IMG/VR virus record: IMGVR_UViG_3300036985_002634
Coordinates: 1-25,268 of that record
From: a virus
DNA length: 25,268 nt
Direction: 5' to 3' (one strand)
Shown: in pieces, positions 1-5,401 of the stretch
How the letters are laid out: every line of letters starts with the position of its first letter
How positions within the stretch are numbered: the stretch's first letter is position 1
Position numbers and translations under genes: made by a program
The notes under the pieces: model-generated
Told to the model about the DNA's origin: nothing
Seen by the model: only the letters and a program-made list of their open reading frames with translations
Databases searched by the model: none

Positions 1-346
1 TGGACTTCCCAACCTCTTTCTCAAGACTCTTCTCAAGATCAAGGAGCATTTCACGACGGGCGAGAAGAGTTATTAGAAACGCATCGTCCCTCGGCGGTGC
101 TCCCTTCTTTGCTTCACCGTCCTTCTTCACTCCTATCTGGCCGTCCAGGGCCATGCGCTCGCGTTGGTAGTCGTAGAAGCACCGGGTGTTGATTCGTAGC
201 GACTCCATTTGCTGCGCTGTGAAAGTGCGCTCTTCGTCTTTGGGTGTCTCGTGCCCGATGGCTCGCTCTGGATCGATGGGTGCCTCGGTGTAGATGGCTC
301 GCTCCCCTTGGCTGGGTGTCTCGGCAACCGTGGCTACAAAAGTCAT
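1..346 (-). CDS. Partial hypothetical protein, C-terminus off the left edge
   Basis: About 115 residues are visible, beginning MTFVATVAETPSQGERAIY, and the frame is still open at the window edge. The ATG overlaps the stop of the preceding gene as ATGA at 346-343. The first half is polar and acidic. The second half is probably helical, with the motif RINTRCFYDYQRERMALDG followed by a Lys/Glu-rich segment ending LLDLEKSLEKEVGKS. I do not recognise the family. Small helical proteins like this often sit next to terminase genes, but nothing here proves that. Reality of the gene is supported by the overlap and by the absence of stops. Confidence 0.7.
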   Translation of the reverse strand, partial: MTFVATVAETPSQGERAIYTEAPIDPERAIGHETPKDEERTFTAQQMESLRINTRCFYDYQRERMALDGQIGVKKDGEAKKGAPPRDDAFLITLLARREMLLDLEKSLEKEVGKS

Positions 347-534
347 TTCTTCCCTCTCTTCTCAAAAAATTGCCGTACGGTGTCCTCGCTAAGTCCGTTG
401 GCCCTCGCCATCATACGGCGAGCTTCTGTCATAACGGCTACCCTCTCCTTCATATTCATAGGAATCTCGCCCTCAAGATCATCCAACCTAAACGGCAACT
501 CCACAACCGTTATCCTTGGTGACCTCCCCTTCAT
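343..534 (-). CDS. Small hypothetical protein (63 aa)
   Basis: The protein begins MKGRSPRITVVELPFRLDD and is basic at both ends. Its C-terminal half (NMKERVAVMTEARRMMARAN) looks helical. I chose the ATG at 534 because it overlaps the phosphoesterase stop as ATGA (534-531), the pattern seen throughout this window. An in-frame ATG at 588 would lie well inside the upstream gene. The next gene starts on this gene's stop codon, so the two are probably translationally coupled. No recognisable domain; function unknown. Confidence 0.7.
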   Translation of the reverse strand: MKGRSPRITVVELPFRLDDLEGEIPMNMKERVAVMTEARRMMARANGLSEDTVRQFFEKRGKK

Positions 535-1328
535 ATCTTTATGACCTCTTGTGCGAACGTCTTGGGAGACATAAGGTGACTTTCCCATGTATAGTCAGTC
601 TTGGACTTCACATCGAAACAAACTATACCAGTGTCGATTACACCGGAAAACTTCCGTGACCCATACTTTGTCCATACCAACATGGATGGTAGAGTCATCA
701 TCATTTTGTCCGGTCCACCGGCATAGTTGAAATAGTGAACGTGCGACCGTAGAAACAAGTCTGCGTCTGGCTGCCCTCCACGAACGGACCATTCTCGATT
801 CCACATCTTGTCTCTGGCTACAGCCGTATGCCTGCCGTAAGGGATAACAGAACTGGAGACAAAGTGCTTGTAGTCAATCACAAGACCGTTTACATCTCTC
901 CAATCGTGTCCAGAAATTGAAGCGCAGACCTCGCTCGCAATCACGTCCTCCCAATCCTCTTCCTTGCCCGTGTGATATCCTGTCCCATAAGACATCACAA
1001 TCTTTTTCGCATGCATCTCCTTTATGCATACAACAGCCATACTGGACTGCTCGCGCCTGTCTGACGTTAGCAATTCAGTACCGCCGGAAGCCTCGCCCTT
1101 CCCGTCGATGGCGTCACCATTTACAATCAGCAAATCTACGGGTTGAAGCGCCTTGCAAACTGCGGAATACCATTCCCACATCGTGTGCTGAATGAGAGAA
1201 AAATGGTCTCTTTTATTCTCTCCAGAATTGGGTTGAAACATCCACTGCGGGGGAGTCAATCCGGCCTTGTGCCCACAATGAAGATCACCAATGGCTACTA
1301 CCCTCTTCATAGCCCCATCGGTTTCCAT
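531..1328 (-). CDS. Calcineurin-like metallophosphoesterase
   Basis: A 265-aa metal-dependent phosphoesterase. The signature motifs appear in order: GDLHCG (D15 and H17 bind the first metal), VNGD (N70 and D72), GTGYH in place of the usual GNH (H119), and RSHVHYF (H196 and H198). This fits the calcineurin-like fold, whose members hydrolyse phosphoproteins, nucleotides or DNA ends; the substrate cannot be read from sequence. The start at 1328 has a strong GAAGGAG site and overlaps the upstream stop as TAATG. An internal ATG (MKRVVA, 1310) is less well placed. Its position after a NinG-like gene and a small HTH gene recalls lambda NinI, a protein phosphatase of this superfamily, but it is longer than NinI and may not be orthologous. 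Confidence 0.88.
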   Translation of the reverse strand: METDGAMKRVVAIGDLHCGHKAGLTPPQWMFQPNSGENKRDHFSLIQHTMWEWYSAVCKALQPVDLLIVNGDAIDGKGEASGGTELLTSDRREQSSMAVVCIKEMHAKKIVMSYGTGYHTGKEEDWEDVIASEVCASISGHDWRDVNGLVIDYKHFVSSSVIPYGRHTAVARDKMWNREWSVRGGQPDADLFLRSHVHYFNYAGGPDKMMMTLPSMLVWTKYGSRKFSGVIDTGIVCFDVKSKTDYTWESHLMSPKTFAQEVIKI

Positions 1329-1534
1329 TACAACTCCTTCCCTTTTTCGAATCTGTCTTTTACCATCCTGTCAATTGTGTCCTTGTCAAAGAACGAGATC
1401 GTCTGACCCCTTGAATCATCCGTCGCCATCTTCCGAACCGGCTTTACCTTGGATCGCCGGAGCCACTTGTGAACGGAGCTTACGTCTCGTCCAAGGCGAG
1501 AAGCAACCTCCTTAGCCGTTATGTATTCTTTCAT
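1328..1534 (-). CDS. Small helix-turn-helix DNA-binding protein, likely leaderless
   Basis: A 68-aa protein beginning MKEYITAKEVASRLGRDVS. The segment TAKEVASRLGRDVSSVHKWL is a standard helix-turn-helix of the excisionase/MerR-like kind, followed by a basic stretch. It probably binds DNA as a small regulator. I chose ATG 1534 over a TTG at 1570 (which overlaps the upstream stop as TTGA) because a near-consensus promoter ends 7 nt before it and no good ribosome binding site precedes it, so the mRNA may begin at the A of the ATG. Its place between a NinG-like gene and a phosphoesterase parallels lambda ninH. Exact role unknown. Confidence 0.8.
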   Translation of the reverse strand: MKEYITAKEVASRLGRDVSSVHKWLRRSKVKPVRKMATDDSRGQTISFFDKDTIDRMVKDRFEKGKEL

Positions 1535-1541
1535 GCCCCAG

Positions 1542-1570
1542 ATAATACCATGCCATGCCAAGCCTGTCAA
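1542..1570 (-). promoter_or_regulatory. Sigma70-type promoter for the small HTH gene
   Basis: On the minus strand TTGACA (1570-1565) is followed by a 17-bp spacer and TATTAT (1547-1542). The -35 is perfect, the -10 matches 5 of 6 bases, and the spacing is optimal. The ATG of the HTH gene lies exactly 7 nt downstream of the -10, so the predicted transcript has little or no leader. The spacer contains the tandem TGGCATGGCATGG, a possible operator for autoregulation (inference). The -35 overlaps the 3' end of the upstream gene. Confidence 0.75.
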
Positions 1571-1797
1571 GTGCTTTCGTCCGATTCAAACAGGCTCAAC
1601 CCGTCGTCGTCCTCGGGTTCTTCTTCCTCCCGGCGCCGCAGCTTTGCCTTCTGACCCACAACCCAAGGCTCGTCCACGGCCTTGCCGTCTGAATAAATCA
1701 TAAGTGCATCGCAGCAAACGGACCGAAGTGTCCACTTACTGTCACGCCTTTCCCATCCACAGATGGCTTCCTTCTGACAATTCTTACAGCGCAACAC
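1567..1797 (-). CDS. Small zinc-ribbon-like protein
   Basis: About 76 residues. Near the start it reads RCKNCQKEAICGWERR and later SVCCDAL, giving a CxxC pair plus Cys-Cys that could hold one zinc ion. The C-terminus is acidic and low-complexity (RREEEEPEDDDGLSLFESDE). I placed the start at GTG 1797, just after AGGAGG (1807-1802). TTG 1794 is also possible, and an ATG at 1863 would run far into the upstream gene. It overlaps the gene before it by about 14 nt. Function unknown; a nucleic-acid or protein adaptor role is only a guess. Confidence 0.65.
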   Translation of the reverse strand: MLRCKNCQKEAICGWERRDSKWTLRSVCCDALMIYSDGKAVDEPWVVGQKAKLRRREEEEPEDDDGLSLFESDEST

Positions 1798-1972
1798 GAC
1801 CCCTCCTAATTTTATCCCCGGCGTGGATGGCCTGCGCCGCATCCACCCGCGTCTGCGAATCACGGGATATAGTCATGTCGCTTAGGACGCTACGGTAATG
1901 GTCCCGTTCCTTCATAAGCAACCGCAACTTCTCGTCAAGTGCTTCAAATAGAACCCGTGTCGTATCGTCCAT
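1784..1972 (-). CDS. Small helical hypothetical protein (62 aa)
   Basis: Begins MDDTTRVLFEALDEKLRLL; mostly charged and helical, probably a short coiled coil. Two ATGs in tandem (1975 and 1972) follow AGGGAGG. The second has the better spacing and is used here. It is the first gene after the tRNA and the roughly 150-nt non-coding leader, and its 3' end overlaps the zinc-ribbon gene. No family recognised. Confidence 0.65.
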   Translation of the reverse strand: MDDTTRVLFEALDEKLRLLMKERDHYRSVLSDMTISRDSQTRVDAAQAIHAGDKIRRGRVAL

Positions 1973-1975
1973 CAT

Positions 1976-2123
1976 GCCTCCCTAAGCAGTAGCCGGGTTA
2001 CTGCCCACACCATTTGACTCTATGAGGGATTGTCTGCGTCACTATTCAAGCCCTCTTCCAGAAAACAGAATGATTCGCACTCCCGCCAACGGCGGGCTTA
2101 CCATACGCCCGGCTCGCACGGTA
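1976..2123 (-). promoter_or_regulatory. Non-coding leader with two mutually exclusive hairpins
   Basis: No convincing gene lies between the tRNA and the gene starting at 1972. A perfect 6-bp stem with a 3-nt loop (CCCGCC/GGCGGG) occupies 2082-2096. A competing 5-bp stem (CGGGC/GCCCG) occupies 2093-2111 and shares bases 2093-2096, so only one can form at a time. No T-run directly follows either, so this is not a clean intrinsic terminator. An attenuator-like or tRNA-processing role is possible but unproven. Confidence 0.35.
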
Positions 2124-2191
2124 TAGCGGGGCGCAGATTCGAACTGCGTCGGACGGCTTATGAGACCGCCCCGTCTCCAAGACTCCCCGCG
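2124..2191 (-). tRNA. tRNA-like gene with CAU anticodon and a very short D-arm
   Basis: The gene starts 5 nt after the HNH stop codon. The acceptor stem pairs GCGGGG (2190-2185) with CCCCGC (2131-2126). The T-arm is canonical: CGCAG, TTCGAAT, CTGCG (2148-2132). The anticodon loop CTCATAA (2164-2158) carries CAT at 2162-2160, so Met-type or, if modified, Ile2. The oddities are a D-arm of about 11 nt (GTCT TGG AGAC, or a 3-bp stem with loop TTGGA), an anticodon stem extendable to 7 bp, a 2-4 nt variable region, and an unpaired C at position 1 facing T. CCA is not encoded. It may be a working minimal tRNA, a decaying one, or a tRNA-like element. Confidence 0.65.
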
Positions 2192-2196
2192 AAGTG

Positions 2197-2583
2197 TCAT
2201 TTCAGTTCGGCCCTCCGCTCCTCAAGCAGCGCAGCCAACTCTGGGTTGGAAAACTTGCGTGGCTTGGAGTAGTCGGCGTGGAGACGGTCTATCTCCTCCC
2301 GGCCCCACACCCTCTCGGCGTATCTCAGCAGTGGCATAGGGTCGTATTCATGAGTCATGTTGCAACCCCGATCTTGCCGATACAAGTTGCGCTTGTCCCA
2401 CCGGGTGGAGTAGGCGACACGGGAGAACAGGTGCCCGCACTGTGGATACTCTGTGCTCCCGCAGCAGACACACCGGTCGAAGTGCTTCATCACCCACTCC
2501 CGGCACACCGCATCCAAAGCCTTCACGAGCTTGCGGCGCTCCGTGGCGCGAGTCTTGACAGCACCTCCACGCTTCTTGCTCAT
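2197..2583 (-). CDS. NinG/Rap-like HNH-type protein
   Basis: A 128-aa protein. After a basic helical N-terminus (about 1-35) comes a zinc/HNH-like core: RCVCCGS (C38, C40, C41), QCGHLFSR (C49, H51), the stretch TRWDKRNLYRQDRGCN (C74), then MTHEY. This layout is typical of phage NinG (Rap) recombination proteins and related HNH nucleases, which act on branched DNA in phage recombination. The start has GGGGAGG at good spacing. A tRNA follows 5 nt after the stop, and the small gene from the radical SAM pair ends 11 nt upstream. Activity is inferred from the motif only. Confidence 0.78.
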   Translation of the reverse strand: MSKKRGGAVKTRATERRKLVKALDAVCREWVMKHFDRCVCCGSTEYPQCGHLFSRVAYSTRWDKRNLYRQDRGCNMTHEYDPMPLLRYAERVWGREEIDRLHADYSKPRKFSNPELAALLEERRAELK

Positions 2584-2594
2584 CGCCTCCCCTT

Positions 2595-2756
2595 TCAGTA
2601 TTGACAGTTCCCACCACCGCTCGATTGTTGCGGGGGGAGATCCATCGGGACCAGCCGCGCCGGCTTCCGCCCTTCCTCTTTGACAGCAGCACGGGCCTCT
2701 TCGCGGACCATCACGCGGATCGCTGCGAGCAACTCATCCATCTGTTGTTTCTTCAC
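2595..2756 (-). CDS. 53-aa protein coupled to the radical SAM gene; possible precursor peptide
   Basis: Starts at GTG 2756, 7 nt after AAGGA (2768-2764). Another GTG at 2762 overlaps the radical SAM stop as GTGA. The N-terminal 32 residues are helical and charged (KKQQMDELLAAIRVMVREEA). The tail is quite different: RLVPMDLPPQQSSGGGNCQY, with Pro, Gly, Ser and a single Cys. A helical leader plus a short Gly/Cys-rich tail directly downstream of a radical SAM enzyme resembles a RiPP precursor layout. That is a hypothesis: no known precursor family is recognised and no leader-binding domain is seen. It could simply be a small phage protein. Confidence 0.6.
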   Translation of the reverse strand: MKKQQMDELLAAIRVMVREEARAAVKEEGRKPARLVPMDLPPQQSSGGGNCQY

Positions 2757-2758
2757 GC

Positions 2759-3577
2759 TCACATCCTTTGGCTGGTTTGCCAGCCGTCGTAGTATCGCCC
2801 GTCGTAGTACAACACACGTTTGTCGTGCGGTGCCCGCGCCACCTTCGGCCATCCCCTCATCGGCGTCTGGAGACCGCACATCTGCCGGAAGTTCACCGCC
2901 ACGCCGTCGATTACCGCGCTCTTGTTGCAGCCCTCGACAAACGGGTTCTCGTTCAGCCCGTGCGCGTGCTCGAACATCGGAGCCAGACTGACGAACCGCT
3001 CCGCGTCGTTCTTCAACTCCGAGAAACGGACGCTCCATACGCCCGTGTCCTTCGCCCACGCGAGGTATTTGTGCACCGCCAGTTCGTCTGCTACGTGTCC
3101 GAGGATGATGTTGCAGTTGAACCGCACCTTGATCCCACGCCGTCGTAACTCGACCACGGCCCACTCCAGCGTCTCCTGATCCAGCACGATGCCCGTGATC
3201 TTCTGGTTCCGCCCCAGGTCGCTGTCGTGGATCGACACGTTGATCCCGGCCAGCCCGTCGAGCGTGCCCGCCACGAACTCCGCGTTGAACCGCGTCCCGT
3301 TCGTCGTCAGGTACATCGCCTTGTCGTCTCGCGTCTCGCGGAGCAACGGCTTGAGATCGGGATACAGCGTCGGCTCCCCGCCGAGCAGGATCACGCTCTC
3401 CGCGCGGTCCTCGCGGATCAGCTTCGCCAGCGTCGAGTAGCCCACCCGCGCCTCCGGCTTGAACCCGTCCTTCTCCACGCACCACGCGCAAGCGCCGTCG
3501 CACTTCTCGTAGAGCATCACCTCCAGCCAGTTGTCGAAGGCACCGCCGCAGAAGTTCTCGGGGTTGGGTACGCTCAC
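2759..3577 (-). CDS. Radical SAM enzyme
   Basis: A 272-aa protein starting at GTG 3577 (GTGA overlap with the upstream stop; GGGGAGGGG ribosome site). The iron-sulfur cluster motif is KCDGACAWC (C26, C30, C33). The SAM-binding motif follows at LLGGEPTLYP (residues 64-73), then YLTTNGTRF, INVSIHDSD and VRFNCNIILG, in the order expected for the radical SAM barrel. Two further cysteines in the C-terminal part (EGCNKS and RQMCGL) could ligate an auxiliary cluster, but there is no full SPASM set. The substrate is unknown. The flanking 68-aa and 53-aa genes overlap or abut it and are candidate substrates or partners. Codon use is visibly more GC-rich than in the replication genes, suggesting acquisition. 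Confidence 0.9.
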   Translation of the reverse strand: MSVPNPENFCGGAFDNWLEVMLYEKCDGACAWCVEKDGFKPEARVGYSTLAKLIREDRAESVILLGGEPTLYPDLKPLLRETRDDKAMYLTTNGTRFNAEFVAGTLDGLAGINVSIHDSDLGRNQKITGIVLDQETLEWAVVELRRRGIKVRFNCNIILGHVADELAVHKYLAWAKDTGVWSVRFSELKNDAERFVSLAPMFEHAHGLNENPFVEGCNKSAVIDGVAVNFRQMCGLQTPMRGWPKVARAPHDKRVLYYDGRYYDGWQTSQRM

Positions 3578-3780
3578 AGCAGCCCCTCCCCGCGATTGAG
3601 TCCACCACCACGGTCGAGCACTTCCTCGCACGACGCCGTGCGGTACTCCCGGCGCGGCCCTGCTTGCCGCCACGCCGGAACGTGTGGATGCACCCAACCA
3701 TCCGGCCAGCGCCAGTGCTGCGGGTACTTCCGCCACGCCTTCATGCGATCCACCCGGTACTGCTTGACCGCCACGCTCAC
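3574..3780 (-). CDS. Trp/Arg-rich 68-aa protein upstream of the radical SAM gene
   Basis: Starts at GTG 3780, with AGGTGATCC just upstream and a GTGA overlap with the previous stop. It is rich in Trp, Arg, His and Tyr (AWRKYPQHWRWPDGWVHPHV) and ends in a Gly-rich tail (DRGGGLNRGEGLL). Its stop overlaps the radical SAM start, so the two are probably translated together. No domain is recognised. Trp, Tyr, Arg and Lys are the residues crosslinked by several radical SAM peptide cyclases, so it is a second candidate substrate. It may instead be an unrelated basic nucleic-acid-binding protein. Confidence 0.6.
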   Translation of the reverse strand: MSVAVKQYRVDRMKAWRKYPQHWRWPDGWVHPHVPAWRQAGPRREYRTASCEEVLDRGGGLNRGEGLL

Positions 3781-4016
3781 GGGATCACCTGCACGAGAGC
3801 GATGGCACCGGCAGAATTCTGCCTTGTCACCACGAACGTGTGCCCGCCATCGGTGAAGGTACGGTAGTACACCCCGCGACCAAGGTTCACCCACGGGTCC
3901 GGGCCGGTCTCCGCTTCGGGCGAGCCTGAGGCGAACGCCGCCACCGCGACAGCCGCACACAGGAACGCTATCAGCACAAAGCCGACAGCAACGATGGCCG
4001 TTCTTTGCTCGCTCAC
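3777..4016 (-). CDS. 79-aa single-pass membrane protein, EQR-motif family
   Basis: Starts at GTG 4016 (GTGA overlap, GGGAGG site). The N-terminus MSEQRTAIVAVGF runs into a hydrophobic segment (about residues 8-32, VGFVLIAFLCAAVAVAAFAS). A short soluble domain follows, ending DGGHTFVVTRQNSAGAIALV. It resembles the next gene upstream (4013-4306) in both the N-terminal motif and the C-terminal DG-x-x-(F/Y)-V pattern, so the pair probably arose by tandem duplication. The likely topology is N-terminus in the cytoplasm with the C-terminal domain outside the inner membrane. Function unknown. Confidence 0.68.
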   Translation of the reverse strand: MSEQRTAIVAVGFVLIAFLCAAVAVAAFASGSPEAETGPDPWVNLGRGVYYRTFTDGGHTFVVTRQNSAGAIALVQVIP

Positions 4017-4306
4017 GGTTCCTCCCATTTCACGATCGCTGTTCCAGCCCCGTCGCCGTAGCCGACCGCCACCATATACTTCGTCCCGTCGATCTCGTAC
4101 AGGTACATCTTCGCGTAGGACACGGTGTTCGACTCCAGCAGCTTGATCCGCGACACCGGCACGACCTTCTCGACCGATGCCGTTACCCGCCGTGTCGCCT
4201 GCTGCTCCTGCTGCCCGTCCGCTCTGGAAAGGACAACAACAAACGTCAGCACCGCCAGCGCCACGGCGACGGCAATCCACACGATAGTCCTTCGCTGTTC
4301 GCTCAT
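4013..4306 (-). CDS. 97-aa single-pass membrane protein, EQR-motif family
   Basis: Begins MSEQRRTIVWIAVAV, with one transmembrane helix at about residues 8-27 (VWIAVAVALAVLTFVVVLS). A soluble domain follows that includes LYEIDGTKYMVAVGYGDG and ends IVKWEEP. The start has an extended GGGAGGTGGTGAT site. It is the longer paralogue of the next gene downstream, which it overlaps by 4 nt. Likely an inner-membrane protein with an exported C-terminal domain. Roles such as superinfection exclusion are common for such phage proteins, but nothing here identifies one. Confidence 0.75.
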   Translation of the reverse strand: MSEQRRTIVWIAVAVALAVLTFVVVLSRADGQQEQQATRRVTASVEKVVPVSRIKLLESNTVSYAKMYLYEIDGTKYMVAVGYGDGAGTAIVKWEEP

Positions 4307-4307
4307 A

Positions 4308-4451
4308 TCACCACCTCCCTACTGTGTTGTCGTTCGATTCGCGTGCCTTCGCCGCGACTTGCCGCTCGGTGATCCGCCCGATCTTGTAGCCGCAGAACCA
4401 CAACCCCGCCGCTGCCAGCGACACCACGATCACGTATGTCAGACCGGCCAT
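4308..4451 (-). CDS. 47-aa membrane peptide
   Basis: Begins MAGLTYVIVVSLAAAGLWF. A single hydrophobic helix covers about residues 4-22, followed by a basic and polar tail (KIGRITERQVAAKARESND). I chose ATG 4451 because GGAG lies 8 nt upstream; a longer in-frame start at 4535 would sit in the neighbour's coding region. Its 5' end overlaps the 3' end of the 37-aa gene. Part of a run of tiny membrane proteins between the lipoprotein and the radical SAM gene. Function unknown. Confidence 0.6.
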   Translation of the reverse strand: MAGLTYVIVVSLAAAGLWFCGYKIGRITERQVAAKARESNDNTVGRW

Positions 4452-4552
4452 GGTAACATCTCCGCCATCGATAGCGCCGCCACTACGACGCCGACCACAC
4501 ACCAGAATCGCAGCGACACCGCTGCGACCAGCCATTTCTCTTTCGTGCTCAT
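4439..4552 (-). CDS. 37-aa membrane peptide
   Basis: A very short gene starting at ATG 4552, which overlaps the previous stop as ATGA. It encodes MSTKEKWLVAAVSLRFWCVV, then a hydrophobic continuation (GVVVAALSM) and a short tail. One transmembrane helix is likely. The overlap at both ends (ATGA with the gene before, 13 nt with the gene after) fills what would otherwise be a roughly 100-nt gap and supports it being real. No family recognised. Confidence 0.55.
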   Translation of the reverse strand: MSTKEKWLVAAVSLRFWCVVGVVVAALSMAEMLPWPV

Positions 4553-4920
4553 AGGTTCTTTAACTCCCACTCGTAGTCGTGCTCCCACTGCTCATCCGAC
4601 TCCGACAACGGCTTCGGTTCCTTCTGCGTCACCCATCGCACGGTTGTGATGATTGCCAAGATCAGAGCGCCCGCACCCCACGGTGGCAACAGGCAGAATC
4701 CGATTAACCAGAAGTAGACGAGCGCTTGCCAGATTCCTCCCCCCGCCTCCGTAGTGAACATCAGAACCGACGTGCCAGCGTAATAGATCAGCCCGACCAG
4801 CACCCCGAGCACGATCAGCCACCGCCGCGTCATCTCTGACAACGCATCCCACCGTGCTTCAAGCGCGTCACCCGGTTCACTCCACAACGTTGACCAGTCC
4901 TTCATCTCCTTGTTGCTCAT
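4549..4920 (-). CDS. 123-aa multi-pass membrane protein
   Basis: Begins MSNKEMKDWSTLWSEPGDAL, a soluble N-terminus of about 35 residues, then hydrophobic segments at about 37-57 (WLIVLGVLVGLIYYAGTSVL) and 66-95 (ALVYFWLIGFCLLPPWGAGA...LILAII), giving two or three passes. The C-terminus is acidic and aromatic (DEQWEHDYEWELKNL). The ATG at 4920 overlaps the lipoprotein stop as ATGA and has GGAGG 5-6 nt upstream. An inner-membrane location is likely. It lies far from the lysis genes, so I do not call it a holin. Function unknown. Confidence 0.75.
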   Translation of the reverse strand: MSNKEMKDWSTLWSEPGDALEARWDALSEMTRRWLIVLGVLVGLIYYAGTSVLMFTTEAGGGIWQALVYFWLIGFCLLPPWGAGALILAIITTVRWVTQKEPKPLSESDEQWEHDYEWELKNL

Positions 4921-5267
4921 CTGTCCTCCGCCCATCCGTCGATCTGCATGTGCCGGATCACCGTGCCCTTCGGGACGTGGAGCCTGTTTTGGCAAGTCCA
5001 GTATTCCTGCTCCAGATACGGCTCTCCCTCCGCCACGTCCTCGTAGATTACCGTGTCTCTCGCTGACAGCTTCTTTCGCTGCAAGCCGCCGTCGGGAAGC
5101 TGACAGAACACGAAGTAATACTCCGTCTCCGAGATGAACCCACTACCGAGCACGAACGATCCACTCACCGCGCTGTCGTTGAACACACTGACGACCGGAT
5201 ACCGTTTCCAGTCGACGCATCCGGCCAGCACGGCAACAGCAACCAGAATAACCAACAGCCTCTTCAT
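4917..5267 (-). CDS. Putative lipoprotein (116 aa)
   Basis: Starts MKRLLVILVAVAVLAGCVDW: a basic n-region, a hydrophobic core and the lipobox LAGC, so lipidation at C17 and export by signal peptidase II are expected. The mature part is polar, with FVLGSGFISETEYYFVFCQL and VPKGTVIRHMQIDGWAED, and has two more cysteines. GGGAGGG precedes the ATG. I rejected an in-frame start at 5369. Phage lipoproteins are often expressed to block superinfection at the cell envelope, which would fit its membrane-protein neighbours, but no specific family is recognised. Confidence 0.78.
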   Translation of the reverse strand: MKRLLVILVAVAVLAGCVDWKRYPVVSVFNDSAVSGSFVLGSGFISETEYYFVFCQLPDGGLQRKKLSARDTVIYEDVAEGEPYLEQEYWTCQNRLHVPKGTVIRHMQIDGWAEDR

Positions 5268-5401
5268 CCTACCCTCCCCACCCCGAAGTGTAGCATGGAA
5301 GCCACCGTAAGTGCAAACAAAATAATGAAGCCAACCACGATTGCGGCGTCCCGCTGCTCGTGCGTCCACCCCCTACGCCAATGACGTACTGCCCTCAACA
5401 T
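5264..5401 (-). CDS. 45-aa single-pass membrane peptide, EQR-motif family
   Basis: A small gene occupying exactly the gap between the Ala-repeat gene and the lipoprotein gene. The ATG at 5401 overlaps the previous stop as TGATG, and its stop overlaps the lipoprotein start as ATGA. A basic N-terminus ([12 protein letters not shown]) is followed by THEQRDAAIVVGFIILFAL, a transmembrane helix with the same EQR...IV...GF pattern as the two paralogues at 3777-4306. Probably an inner-membrane peptide. Function unknown. Confidence 0.65.
   Translation of the reverse strand: MLRAVRHWRRGWTHEQRDAAIVVGFIILFALTVASMLHFGVGRVG

Noticed and set aside
1345-1388. Two TTGACA strings upstream of the phosphoesterase gene
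   Set aside because: No acceptable -10 at 16-18 bp from either, and both lie in the HTH coding sequence.
2023-2123. A second tRNA directly after the first, suggested by a CGAATC T-loop-like string
   Set aside because: No acceptor stem or consistent anticodon arm can be drawn; the hairpins found there explain the pairing better.
2595-3701. A 368-codon minus-strand open frame across the radical SAM gene
   Set aside because: Its sequence is Arg/Gly-rich low-complexity translation of the radical SAM gene in another frame. Only its last 54 codons form a separate real gene (2595-2756).
3227-3856. Long plus-strand open frames, such as 3227-3856 and 22304-22918
   Set aside because: They lie opposite strong minus-strand genes (radical SAM, nozzle), have no ribosome sites and show antisense-type composition.
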